Of a DNA stretch of 50,071 nt, positions 7,904-16,385 are shown piece by piece. The notes beneath the pieces were generated by a model. The model saw only the letters and a list, made by a program, of their open reading frames with translations. It was not told the origin of the DNA and ran no database searches. Numbering within the stretch: the stretch's first letter is position 1; the number at the start of each line of letters is the position of its first letter. Source of the DNA: JBBQER01 sp052148155 (GTDB taxonomy: Bacteria; Actinomycetota; Acidimicrobiia; IMCC26256; PALSA-610); assembly GCA_052148155.1 (NCBI GenBank), contig JBKQIY010000105.1, positions 1 to 50,071 on the forward strand, in the 5' to 3' direction. Made by a program: the position numbers and the translations under genes.

Positions 7904-8481
7904 TACGCCGGGTCCGGGTCGTACTGGCCGAAGACGAGGCGATCATCCGGCTCGATCTGAAGGAGATCCTGGAAGAAGAGGACTACGAGGTGGTCGGCGA
8001 GACCGGACGCGGCGACGACGCCATCGACCTCGTGCGCGAACTCAGCCCGGATCTCGCAATCCTCGACATCAAGATGCCCTGGATGGACGGACTCACGGCC
8101 GCACGCACGATCGCGGGCGAGCGATTGGCCGCGGTGCTGATCTTGACCGCGTTCTCGCAACACGATCTCGTCGACCAGGCCCGCGATGCCGGCGCGCTCG
8201 CATACCTCGTCAAGCCGTTCCAAAAGAGCGACCTCATCCCAGCCATCGAGATGGCACTCGGCCGCTTCGAACAGATCGTCTCGCTTGAGAACGAGAACGC
8301 GGACCTCGCCCAACGGCTCGAAGCGCGCAAGATCATCGACCGTGCAAAAGGCCGGCTGATGGACGAGCACTCCCTGACCGAAGCGGCATCGTGGCGGTTC
8401 CTGCAGAAAGCGGCGATGGACTCGCGGCGCAAGATCCACGAGGTCGCCACCGACGTCGTGCAGGGCACCCTCGTTCCGTAG
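7900..8481 (+). CDS. pdtaR: ANTAR-domain response regulator (PdtaR-like)
   Basis: 193 residues. The receiver domain has the acidic pocket EDE (11-13), phospho-acceptor Asp56 in LAILDIKMP, and conserved Lys in YLVKPF. The C-terminal ANTAR domain carries ARKIIDRAKGRLM followed by three short helices. ANTAR proteins bind paired hexaloop RNA hairpins and antiterminate transcription when phosphorylated. In Mycobacterium the orthologue Rv1626 (PdtaR) also lies just upstream of polA and rpsA, which supports the name. Its kinase is not adjacent. The GTG start overlaps the upstream stop. Confidence 0.9.
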   Translation: MIRRVRVVLAEDEAIIRLDLKEILEEEDYEVVGETGRGDDAIDLVRELSPDLAILDIKMPWMDGLTAARTIAGERLAAVLILTAFSQHDLVDQARDAGALAYLVKPFQKSDLIPAIEMALGRFEQIVSLENENADLAQRLEARKIIDRAKGRLMDEHSLTEAASWRFLQKAAMDSRRKIHEVATDVVQGTLVP

Positions 8482-8495
8482 TCGCAGTCCGGGCG

Positions 8496-8501
8496 TACGA
8501 T
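8496..8501 (+). promoter_or_regulatory. -10 box TACGAT, leaderless start of polA
   Basis: TACGAT ends 8 nt before the polA ATG. No Shine-Dalgarno sequence lies in the 28 bp between pdtaR and polA. The -35 is not obvious. Confidence 0.5.
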
Positions 8502-8509
8502 CAGCCGAC

Positions 8510-11170
8510 ATGGCGAAACTGCTCCTACTCGACGGCCATTCGCTGGCGTACCGGGCATTCTTCGCGCTCCCGACCGACCTGGCAACGAAATCGGGAACCG
8601 TCACCAACGCCGTTTACGGCTTCACGTCGATGCTGGCCAAGGTCGTGGCCGACGAACGCCCCGACCACCTCGCGGTGGCGTTCGACGCTCCCGGCGGCAG
8701 CACCTACCGCTATGAGCTGGACCCCGACTACAAAGCTGGACGCAAGCAGACCCCCGACCTGTTCGCGTCCCAACTCCCGCTCATCAACGAGGTCCTCGAA
8801 ACCCTCGAGATCCGCCAGCTCAAAGTGTCGGGAGTCGAGGCCGACGACGTGATCGCCACGCTCGCGACCCAAGCGGCCGCCGACGGCATCGACGTGGTCA
8901 TCGTCACGGGCGATCGCGACTCCTTCCAGCTGGTCTCCGACCCCCACATCAAGGTCCTGTACAACAAGCGTGGCGTTTCCGACTATGCGCTGTACGACGA
9001 GGCCGGCATCGCCGAACGCTGCGGCGGCGTAACTCCCGCGCAGTATCCGGAGTACGCAGCGCTGCGCGGCGACACGAGCGACAATCTGCCCGGCGTGCCG
9101 GGTATCGGCGAGAAGACCGCAGCCAAGCTTGTCACCACCTACGGATCGCTCGAGGGACTCTTCGAGCACCTGGCAGAACTTCCGCCCAAACAGCGCCAGA
9201 ACGTCGGCGACGCGCACGACCGCGTGCTGAAAAACCGCGAGATGTCGGTCCTCGACCGCGACGTCGACGTCGGCGTCGAACCCAAGGACCTCGAGCTGGT
9301 TCCGTTCGATCCCGAACGGGTCCGGATCCTCTTCAACCAACTCGAGTTCCGAACGTTGTTGCCTCGCATCCTCGACGCGTTCGGCACGCCGGGCGAGACT
9401 GCCACGCCGCCCGATTCTGCCGCATTCGAAGTCGAAGGTACCGTCGCTCGCGATCCCGCCGCGGCGCTCGCCACGATGACTGCCGCGAACGCCGCACCGC
9501 GGGTCGCGGCCGCTGCCCGCTGGGCCGGCGTCCCCGGCCGAAGCGAGCTGATCGCCTTGTCGGTGGCGACCGCCCCGGACGCGGCGTCGTACGTCGTTGC
9601 CGAGTTGCTCACCGCGCCCCGCGTCCACGACGCGCTCGAGGCAGTCGCATCCCGCGCCGAGCCCAACCTCGTTGCCCACCGGGCCAAGGAGCTCGCCCAC
9701 GGCTTGCATGTCGACCTGCGGTCCTTGGCGCACGACACCGCGTTGATGGCATATCTTCTCGATCCCGGCGAGGGGAAGTACACCCTCGAGGACCTCGCTC
9801 GCCGGTACCTGTCGGTCGAGCTCGACTCGCCCGACCGCGCCGAAGGGACACTCGATCTCGACGGAGATTCCGGAGTGGCAGATACGCAACGCCGCGCGGC
9901 GTTGCTGCTCCCACTCGCGCAGGTACTCGAGGAATCACTGCGCGCACGCGAGCTGCTGGACCTGTACGAACGCATGGAACGTCCCCTCGTTCGGGTACTC
10001 GCACGGATGGAACACGCCGGTATCCGCATCGATACCGAGTTCCTGAACGAACTCGGTCGGGAACTGAACGACGAGTGCCGGCGACTCGAGGCCGAGATCC
10101 ACATCCACGCCGGCGAGCAGTTCAACGTGAACTCCACGCCGCAGCTGCGGCACATCCTGTTCGAAAAGCTCGGACTCACCCCGGTGAAGAAAACCAAGAC
10201 AGGCCCTTCGACGGATGCCGACTCTCTCCAAAAGCTCGCCGAAGAGCACCCGATCGTCGAGACGCTGCTCCGATACCGCGAGGTGGAGAAACTTCGCAGC
10301 ACATATGCGGACGCGTTGCCGCCCCTCGTCGGTCCCGACGGCCGTATCCACGCGACGTTTGATCAGCTCGCCACCACCACGGGACGGATCTCGTCGGTAT
10401 CTCCGAATCTGCAAAACGTTCCGGTCCGCACCGCGGGCGGCCGCGAGCTGCGCCGCGCGTTCATCGCCGACGACGCGTGCGGTCTGCTCACCGCGGACTA
10501 CTCGCAGATCGAGTTGCGCGTGCTCGCACACCTCGCCGACGATCCGGGTCTCATCGACGCGTTCGAGCGCGGCGCTGACGTCCACACCACCACCGCAGCG
10601 CGGGTCTTCGGGGTGAGCGAGGACAAGGTCGACGAGTTCCAGCGCCGCTTCGCGAAGGTCGTGAACTACGGCCTCGCGTACGGTATGGAGGCCTACGGCC
10701 TTGCCCAACGGCTCGACATCCCGACCGATCAAGCACGCGAGATTCTCGACGCGTACTTCGCCGCGTTCCCGAATGTCGCGGGCTACATGCACGAGACGAT
10801 CCGCGAGGCCAAAGCCTGCGGTTACACCACCACGTTGTTTGGACGTCGGCGCCAACTGCCCGAGCTCTCCTCGGACAATTTCCGCATCCGTCAGATGGGG
10901 GAGCGCATGGCGCAGAACGCTCCCGTGCAGGGAACCGCCGCCGATATCTTCAAACTCGCGATGATCGACCTCGACCGCGCCCTCGAGGCCGCGGGGCTCG
11001 AAAGCCGGATGGTGCTCACCGTCCATGACGAAATCGTCCTTGAGGCACCCCTCGACGAGCGCGAGCGGGTCGAGCCGCTGGTGTGCGACGTGATGGAACA
11101 CGCCGCCGTGCTGCGAGTGCCGCTCGTCGTCGACCTCGGGTTCGGGCCGAACTGGGCCGACGCGAAATAA
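8510..11170 (+). CDS. polA: DNA polymerase I
   Basis: 886 residues. The N-terminal 5' nuclease domain (about 1-300) is intact, including acidic clusters such as EADDVI and TGDRDS and a helix-hairpin-helix (PGVPGIGEKTA). The middle domain (about 310-480) keeps the 3'-5' exonuclease fold length but lacks the DxE metal-binding motif: the first strand reads RVAAAARWAG. Proofreading is therefore almost certainly absent, as in mycobacterial Pol I. The polymerase domain has motif A DYSQIELR (Asp663), motif B RRFAKVVNYG and motif C VHDEIV (Asp840). Tyr720 occupies the O-helix position that is Phe in E. coli, which relaxes discrimination against dideoxynucleotides. It acts in Okazaki fragment processing and excision-repair gap filling. 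Confidence 0.97.
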   Translation: MAKLLLLDGHSLAYRAFFALPTDLATKSGTVTNAVYGFTSMLAKVVADERPDHLAVAFDAPGGSTYRYELDPDYKAGRKQTPDLFASQLPLINEVLETLEIRQLKVSGVEADDVIATLATQAAADGIDVVIVTGDRDSFQLVSDPHIKVLYNKRGVSDYALYDEAGIAERCGGVTPAQYPEYAALRGDTSDNLPGVPGIGEKTAAKLVTTYGSLEGLFEHLAELPPKQRQNVGDAHDRVLKNREMSVLDRDVDVGVEPKDLELVPFDPERVRILFNQLEFRTLLPRILDAFGTPGETATPPDSAAFEVEGTVARDPAAALATMTAANAAPRVAAAARWAGVPGRSELIALSVATAPDAASYVVAELLTAPRVHDALEAVASRAEPNLVAHRAKELAHGLHVDLRSLAHDTALMAYLLDPGEGKYTLEDLARRYLSVELDSPDRAEGTLDLDGDSGVADTQRRAALLLPLAQVLEESLRARELLDLYERMERPLVRVLARMEHAGIRIDTEFLNELGRELNDECRRLEAEIHIHAGEQFNVNSTPQLRHILFEKLGLTPVKKTKTGPSTDADSLQKLAEEHPIVETLLRYREVEKLRSTYADALPPLVGPDGRIHATFDQLATTTGRISSVSPNLQNVPVRTAGGRELRRAFIADDACGLLTADYSQIELRVLAHLADDPGLIDAFERGADVHTTTAARVFGVSEDKVDEFQRRFAKVVNYGLAYGMEAYGLAQRLDIPTDQAREILDAYFAAFPNVAGYMHETIREAKACGYTTTLFGRRRQLPELSSDNFRIRQMGERMAQNAPVQGTAADIFKLAMIDLDRALEAAGLESRMVLTVHDEIVLEAPLDERERVEPLVCDVMEHAAVLRVPLVVDLGFGPNWADAK

Positions 11171-11198
11171 CGCAGCAGTTTGGAGCCGCCGGCCGGGT

Positions 11199-12314
11199 TC
11201 AGCGCAGCGGCGACGCCGCCGGAACGGGCGGGACGTACCGAGCGACCTGCGCGCGCCGCGGACGGTGTCCGCGTTCCCACCACGCGTCGAGCACAAGCGC
11301 GGCGCTGTACGCGGACAGCGGGAGGAGCACGCGACCGAAGTCGGCCGGTCTGCGCCAGACGTCGGAGCCGAGAAAGGGAGCCAGCACCAAGAACGACACG
11401 ACAATGGCGTACCACTCGTCGCGTTTGCCCCAGCCGAGCGCCGACGCGACCACGAGCAGACCAATCACGATCCACGCAAGCGCCGTCCATCGGTCGGAGG
11501 AGTGTTGTATCGCGTGTTCGAGGCCTGAAAACGGTATGAACGTCAGCCGATTCGCGCGAGCCGCGAACGGCCAGTAGCCGACCCGGAGACGCACGACTGT
11601 GATCCACGCTGCGTAGGCGACGAACGGGAAGACGAGGGGCCGGAGCCGGCGCAGGGTGGCGCCCGAGCGGCTGGTTTTCAAGGCAAGCACCATCAGGGCG
11701 AGGGGAACGAGCAGCATCGACTCGCGGGTGAGTGCCGCGAAGGTGAACGCGGTGACCGCGAAGGCGATCTTCGGTTTCGGTTTCGCGGTCCACCCGAGCA
11801 CACCCGCGGTGATGAACGCGAGTTCCAACAATTCTGGTGTCATGCCCCACACGATCCCGATCGCGCCTGGTATCGCAAAGATGCCGAGCGCGTATCGCGG
11901 CGGAATGTCGGCCCGAGCGAGGAGCGCGCCGAGGGCGATGACCACCAGCCCCGCGGCCAACGCGTCCAGGGCGCCCAGGGCGAGGGGCACCAGGTTGGGA
12001 TCGCCGAGCGACACGAGCCAGCCTGCCTCGCCAAACAGCGGCCGCTGCGCCCGGTACGCGAATTCGGGCTTCGACGCGAGCGCCTGCGGTCGTGCCAGCG
12101 TCGGATCTCGCGCGATCGCGGCGTACGCCTGACCGTCGCCCGCTCCGAGCAGGGCTCGCAATCCGACCGAAGATTCGGCACCTGCCCCGGACCGCTCGGG
12201 TGCGGGAGCGACGTGGATCGCGTGGGCGCCGAGCGCGAGCAGGAGCGAAGCGACGAACACGCCGATCACACCCGATGCGAGAACCTCCCGCGAGACCGGA
12301 GCAAGGCGTCGCAT
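11199..12314 (-). CDS. Polytopic GT-C-like membrane protein (family A)
   Basis: About 371 residues with around nine membrane helices. After the first helix comes GDGQAYAAIARDPTLARPQ, nearly the same as the motif in the protein at 31287. Both also share ALTRES in the middle and DVWRRPADFGRVLLPL near the end, so the two are paralogues. The position of the early Asp-containing loop fits a GT-C glycosyltransferase, but catalysis is not established. I start at the ATG (12314) before MRRLAPVSREVL; the open frame continues about 100 residues upstream with low-complexity content that looks non-coding. It converges on polA with a 28-bp gap. Confidence 0.65.
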   Translation of the reverse strand: MRRLAPVSREVLASGVIGVFVASLLLALGAHAIHVAPAPERSGAGAESSVGLRALLGAGDGQAYAAIARDPTLARPQALASKPEFAYRAQRPLFGEAGWLVSLGDPNLVPLALGALDALAAGLVVIALGALLARADIPPRYALGIFAIPGAIGIVWGMTPELLELAFITAGVLGWTAKPKPKIAFAVTAFTFAALTRESMLLVPLALMVLALKTSRSGATLRRLRPLVFPFVAYAAWITVVRLRVGYWPFAARANRLTFIPFSGLEHAIQHSSDRWTALAWIVIGLLVVASALGWGKRDEWYAIVVSFLVLAPFLGSDVWRRPADFGRVLLPLSAYSAALVLDAWWERGHRPRRAQVARYVPPVPAASPLR

Positions 12315-12511
12315 CTCGTCTTTATCGCCACCGTCTTCCTCGAAATGACTCGTTCCGGACTCGGTCCCCTCTGGTGGTGGCTGGACGACCGGCTTTCGGG
12401 CTGAGAGCAAGCCCTGTAGCCTTCGCGCTCGCTGCTCCGCCGGGGTGGCGAGGTGCGCGCGCCCGAATCGGGAACGGCGCTCCTCATAACCAGAACAAAG
12501 CAGGATACCGA

Positions 12512-13900
12512 GTGTCGGAACAGGAACCGGGCGCGGTCGCGGAAAGCGAAGCGCCCGTCGGGGCCGCTCCCACGTCAGCCACCGAAGTAGGCGACGCCCC
12601 GAGCGGGGACGCACAGTTCGAGGAAGAGACTGAGGTCGTCATCAACGACCTCGAGGGGTCGTTCGCCGACGCGATCGACGCGACCATCATCGCGTTCGAC
12701 GATGGCGATCTGGTCGCCGGGACCGTCGTGAAGATCGACTCCGACGAGGTGCTCCTCGATATCGGATACAAGTCCGAAGGCGTGATTCCGACCAAGGAAC
12801 TGTCGATCCGCAACGATGTCGATCCGCACGAGGTCGTTTCGCTCGGAGAGCAAGTCGAAGCGCTCGTCTTGCAAAAGGAGGACAAGGACGGCCGCCTCAT
12901 TCTCTCGAAGAAGCGCGCCCAGTACGAAAAGGCGTGGGGCACGATCGAGGCGAAGAAGGAAGCCGACGAGGTCGTCTCCGGTCCCGTCATCGAGGTCGTA
13001 AAAGGTGGCTTAATCATCGACATCGGCCTGCGCGGATTTCTTCCCGCGTCGCTGGTTGACCTGCGGCGTGTGCGGGACCTGCATCCGTTCGTCGGCAAAG
13101 TGCTCGACTGCAAGATCATCGAGCTCGACAAGAACCGCAACAATGTCGTACTCAGCCGCCGCGCGTATCTCGAAGAGACACAGCGCGAGCAGCGCGACGA
13201 GTTCCTCACGAACCTCAAGCCCGGCGAGATTCGCAAAGGAACTGTCTCGTCGGTGGTGAACTTCGGTGCGTTCGTCGACCTCGGCGGCATGGACGGTCTC
13301 GTCCACGTTTCGGAGCTCTCATGGAAGCATGTCGACCATCCGTCATCGGTCGTGCAGGTCGGCGACGACGTGACGGTCCAGGTTCTCGACGTGGACCTGT
13401 CGCGCGAACGCATCTCTCTGTCCCTCAAGGCAACCCAACAGGACCCCTGGCAAGAGTTCGCGGGCGGCCACCAGGTCGGCGAGCTCGTGTACGGCCGGGT
13501 CACCAAGCTGGTGCCATTCGGCGCGTTCGTGCAGGTCGGCGAGGGCATCGAGGGTCTGGTCCACATCTCAGAAATGGCAGAACAGCACGTCGAGGCGCCG
13601 GAGCAGGTGGTCACTCCCGGCGAGGAGCTGTGGGTCAAGATCATCGACATCGACCTCGAACGGCGCCGGATCTCGCTGTCGATCAAGCAGGCCGCCGAAG
13701 GGGGCGAGGTCGCAGCCGAGTACCGCGAGTTTTACGGCGAACACGCCTACGACGAACACGGCAACTACATCGGACCCGAGTTCGAAGCCCCGTCCGACGA
13801 TGCCCCAACGCCAGCCGCGCCCACCGCCTCCCCGGACGGCGACGCGACAGCTCCGGTCGAGGCCGAGCCGCCCGGAGACGACGCTCCGCCGTCCCTGTAA
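12512..13900 (+). CDS. rpsA: 30S ribosomal protein S1
   Basis: 462 residues. GTG start 6 nt after AGGA. A long acidic N-terminus (about 1-55) precedes four S1 OB-fold repeats: about 62-132, 148-217, 233-303 and 318-390. Typical S1 signatures are visible, such as NFGAFVDLGGMDGLVHVSEL and VPFGAFVQVGEGIEGLVHIS. The C-terminus is an Ala/Pro/Asp-rich tail. Four repeats are usual for actinobacteria, against six in E. coli. It binds mRNA on the small subunit. In an organism with many leaderless mRNAs its role in initiation could differ from the E. coli model. Confidence 0.96.
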   Translation: MSEQEPGAVAESEAPVGAAPTSATEVGDAPSGDAQFEEETEVVINDLEGSFADAIDATIIAFDDGDLVAGTVVKIDSDEVLLDIGYKSEGVIPTKELSIRNDVDPHEVVSLGEQVEALVLQKEDKDGRLILSKKRAQYEKAWGTIEAKKEADEVVSGPVIEVVKGGLIIDIGLRGFLPASLVDLRRVRDLHPFVGKVLDCKIIELDKNRNNVVLSRRAYLEETQREQRDEFLTNLKPGEIRKGTVSSVVNFGAFVDLGGMDGLVHVSELSWKHVDHPSSVVQVGDDVTVQVLDVDLSRERISLSLKATQQDPWQEFAGGHQVGELVYGRVTKLVPFGAFVQVGEGIEGLVHISEMAEQHVEAPEQVVTPGEELWVKIIDIDLERRRISLSIKQAAEGGEVAAEYREFYGEHAYDEHGNYIGPEFEAPSDDAPTPAAPTASPDGDATAPVEAEPPGDDAPPSL

Positions 13901-13995
13901 TCGCAGCTCGACTCGAACACCGATTCGGCGGCATCGATGACGTTGCCGCGCGTTTTCCCTCACTGTTGCGCCCGTAGTTGCCGATGTGCTTGTTG

Positions 13996-14012
13996 GCGGC
14001 CCAGGTGGCCGC
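13996..14012 (+). terminator. Possible terminator hairpin after rpsA
   Basis: A 6-bp GC-only stem with a 5-nt loop, about 95 bp after the rpsA stop. There is no U-tract, so intrinsic termination is uncertain. U-less hairpins are often proposed as terminators in actinobacteria. Confidence 0.3.
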
Positions 14013-14124
14013 TGAACGGTAGACTTCACAAAGATTCGCGCGCTCCGTAGTCAATAGGACAGAAACCGACCACGAAGCGCGTCGGACTCCTTGTAGGGCT
14101 ACCAGACATCTGTCACACTTCGCC

Positions 14125-14144
14125 CCTTCCGGAAGGAAAATTTT
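14125..14144. promoter_or_regulatory. Palindrome plus A4T4 tract upstream of tad operon
   Basis: CCTTCCGGAAGG is a perfect 12-bp palindrome. The following AAAATTTT is itself a dyad and likely bent or easily melted. Possible operator, for example for the response regulator encoded at 21684, but no direct evidence links them. Confidence 0.35.
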
Positions 14145-14156
14145 GGGGGAGGCGAG

Positions 14157-14198
14157 GTGAAGATCGCAGCGCCCCGGGCGGGCGTCTGGGCGCAATAA
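14157..14198 (+). CDS. Possible 13-codon leader peptide before cpaB
   Basis: GTG AAG ATC ... CAA TAA encodes MKIAAPRAGVWAQ. A very strong Shine-Dalgarno (GGGGGAGG, 14145-14152) ends 4 nt before the GTG. The stop lies 10 nt before the cpaB GTG, and the cpaB ribosome binding site GGGGAG begins right after it. Translation of this peptide could couple to or gate cpaB. The good ribosome binding site is what makes this more than chance. Alternatively the site is an accident of a G-rich stretch. Confidence 0.35.
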   Translation: MKIAAPRAGVWAQ

Positions 14199-14208
14199 AG
14201 GGGAGCGC

Positions 14209-15090
14209 GTGCGCAACTGGCGAATCATGTCCACGATCGCAGCTGTCGTATTCGCGGCGGTCGCCGGAATTCTCGTCTGGAAGTATCTGAACGGCGCCGA
14301 CTCGCGGGCCGAGCGCAACAAGCATCTGGTTTCGGTCCTCGTCGCGAAGGGTTCGATCGCTCGAGGCACGGTCTTCGACCAAGCCCTGTCTGAGAACCTC
14401 TTCGCGACCAGGCAGATCCCCCAGGACTCGCTGCCGCCCGACGTGTTGACCCCTACCTCGAACGCGCGTCTCCTTTCCCTGTACCGGGGCAAGGTGGCGA
14501 CCAGCGTGATCTTCACCGGTACGCCGATCGTTTCCGACGAGTTCGTGCAACCATCGCAGCTGGTCAGCACCGTTTCCGGAGCCATCCCGAACGGCAAAGA
14601 GGCGATCACGGTGAGCCTCGACCAAACCCACGCGGTCGGTGGGTTCGTGACACCCGGCGACGAGGTGAACGTACTGTTGAACTTCCCGGTCACCGATGCC
14701 AACGGCGCGACGACCTCCCACAAGGTCACGGCGTTCCTGCTCCCGGGCCTGAAGGTGCTGGCCGTGGGTTCGTCCACGGATCTGCCCGGCGGACCGGCGA
14801 ACGCGACGTCCGTGCTCACCAGCGCTACCACGACCACCGTGGCGGAGTCCCAGCCATCAAGCTTGATCACCCTGCAGGTGACGCCTCGTGAGGCCGAACA
14901 GATCGTGCAGGGCACCACGATCGGAACGGTGTGGCTGAGCCTCGACCCGCCCAACTTCTCGCCCGACCAGTTCAAAACTCCGACGGAGATCGTCGACGAG
15001 ATCAACCTGTTCAACCAGACGTTGCCCGAGTTGCAAAAGCGTGCCCAGAACATCATTCAGGACGCGCCGCCGCTGTCGGATCTTCCGTAA
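14209..15090 (+). CDS. cpaB: Flp pilus assembly protein CpaB/RcpC
   Basis: 293 residues. The N-terminal membrane helix (about 7-25) is followed by a SAF-like domain (about 40-110; VLVAKGSIARGTVF, then a conserved turn before VTPGDEVNVLL) and the RcpC/CpaB C-terminal domain. The tail is polar and Gln/Pro-rich. In diderms CpaB works with the secretin. Here, as in other monoderm actinobacteria, no secretin gene is present and the protein probably anchors or guides the pilus on the outer face. Starts the co-directional tad operon. GTG start with GGGGAG upstream. Confidence 0.88.
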   Translation: MRNWRIMSTIAAVVFAAVAGILVWKYLNGADSRAERNKHLVSVLVAKGSIARGTVFDQALSENLFATRQIPQDSLPPDVLTPTSNARLLSLYRGKVATSVIFTGTPIVSDEFVQPSQLVSTVSGAIPNGKEAITVSLDQTHAVGGFVTPGDEVNVLLNFPVTDANGATTSHKVTAFLLPGLKVLAVGSSTDLPGGPANATSVLTSATTTTVAESQPSSLITLQVTPREAEQIVQGTTIGTVWLSLDPPNFSPDQFKTPTEIVDEINLFNQTLPELQKRAQNIIQDAPPLSDLP

Positions 15091-15126
15091 CACTTTGAAG
15101 CGCGCAGAGCACCCCGCGAGAGAGCA

Positions 15127-16365
15127 GTGATGGAAACGACAAGCCCAAGCGAGCGTCCGGACGCGCAGCGCTACCGCGTGCTCGCGGTCGAACCCGATGA
15201 ACGGATGCGTACGCGCATCACACTCGAACTCGCTGGGATCGTTCCTGCGCCCGTGACATCAGTCGACGGGGTCACCCGGGAGCTGGTACCCGGTGAGCCG
15301 ACCGTGGTCGTGTTCGGCCCGAGTTTGGCTGTGCCAGCGGGCCTCGCCGACGTCCAACGTTTTGCTCGCACGTTCCCTGAAGTCGGTGTCGTGCTGCTCG
15401 CCGACGAGCTGACGATGTCGCTCCTGCAGGACGCACTGCGGGCCGGCGTCCGCGACGCGGTCACGATCGATGCCGGCGAAAAACAGATCCGACTGGCAGT
15501 CGAGCGGGTCGGCGAAACCATGTCTGGCGTGGTCAATCGCGCGGCTGCAGCTTCGGCCGAACCCGCCCGGCAGGGCAAGATCATCGTCGCGTTCTCGACG
15601 AAGGGCGGCGTCGGCAAGAGCGTGTGCGCGACCAACCTCGCCGTGCTGCTCGCCACCCGCAACCCCGGTCGAGTCGTTCTCGTCGACGCCGACCTCCAAT
15701 TCGGTGACGACGCAGTCCTGCTCGGCGTCCCACCGCAACATACGTCGGGTGACGCGGCGTCAGTCGTCGACACCATCGACACGCAGCTGATGGACGGCTT
15801 CCTCGCAACCCATGAAGCGTCGACGCTCCGGGTGCTGTGCGCGCCGGTCGAGCCTGCCGCCGGCGAACGGATCACGGCCGAAGAGATGATCGGCATGGTG
15901 CGGATTCTGCGTTCGATGTTCGACTTTGTCGTGGTCGACATGCCGCCCCACTTCGACGATGTCGTGCTCGCCTTGCTCGAAGAGGCCGACGAGGTGTTGC
16001 TGATCGCCAGTCTCGATATCCCGAGCATCAAGAACTTGAAGGTCGGGATACAAACTCTCGACCTTCTTTCCGTCGCCGGCAGCAAACTTCACCTCGTCAT
16101 GAACCGCGCCAACGCCAGAGTTCACCTCGATATCAGTGACGTCGAACGCGCATTGGGTGTCGCCGCCGAATTTCGCATCCCGTCCGACATTGCGATTCCG
16201 CAGTCGGTGAATCGTGGTGTCCCGGTCGTACTCGACAAGCCGCGGTCGCCGGCCGCGCTCGCGCTGCGAGCACTCGCCGACCGTTACTCAACTTCGGATC
16301 CGGGCCCCGTAGATGCCGAGCCCGAAGCGTCAGCCGAGCCGCGTCGCCGCGGCTGGCGCCGATAG
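15127..16365 (+). CDS. tadZ: Tad pilus localisation ATPase TadZ/CpaE
   Basis: 412 residues. An N-terminal receiver-like domain of about 130 residues lacks the usual phospho-acceptor context. The C-terminal ParA/MinD-type ATPase has a deviant Walker A KGGVGKS (about 159-165), Walker A' VLVDADLQFGDD and the Walker B-like region FVVVDMPPHFDD. TadZ proteins mark the cell pole and recruit the pilus motor. The C-terminus is polar and ends in Arg/Trp residues. GTG at 15127 or ATG at 15130 are both possible after AGAGAG. Confidence 0.9.
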   Translation: MMETTSPSERPDAQRYRVLAVEPDERMRTRITLELAGIVPAPVTSVDGVTRELVPGEPTVVVFGPSLAVPAGLADVQRFARTFPEVGVVLLADELTMSLLQDALRAGVRDAVTIDAGEKQIRLAVERVGETMSGVVNRAAAASAEPARQGKIIVAFSTKGGVGKSVCATNLAVLLATRNPGRVVLVDADLQFGDDAVLLGVPPQHTSGDAASVVDTIDTQLMDGFLATHEASTLRVLCAPVEPAAGERITAEEMIGMVRILRSMFDFVVVDMPPHFDDVVLALLEEADEVLLIASLDIPSIKNLKVGIQTLDLLSVAGSKLHLVMNRANARVHLDISDVERALGVAAEFRIPSDIAIPQSVNRGVPVVLDKPRSPAALALRALADRYSTSDPGPVDAEPEASAEPRRRGWRR

Positions 16366-16385
16366 CGAACAGGAGGTCGCGCACC

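Larger units (their letters stand above)
13901..14208. other. Regulatory interval between rpsA and the tad operon
   Basis: 308 bp without a full gene. It contains a hairpin at 13996-14012 (GCGGCC, 5-nt loop, GGCCGC) without a T-run. A TAGACT box lies at 14020-14025. A perfect 12-bp palindrome CCTTCCGGAAGG at 14125-14136 is followed directly by AAAATTTT (14137-14144), striking in such GC-rich DNA. A possible 13-codon leader ORF runs 14157-14198. The tad operon promoter and control sites should be here. Confidence 0.55.

Noticed and set aside
13901..14208. Possible cyclic-dinucleotide riboswitch before the pilus operon
   Set aside because: I could not find the conserved core elements of c-di-GMP or c-di-AMP riboswitch classes.
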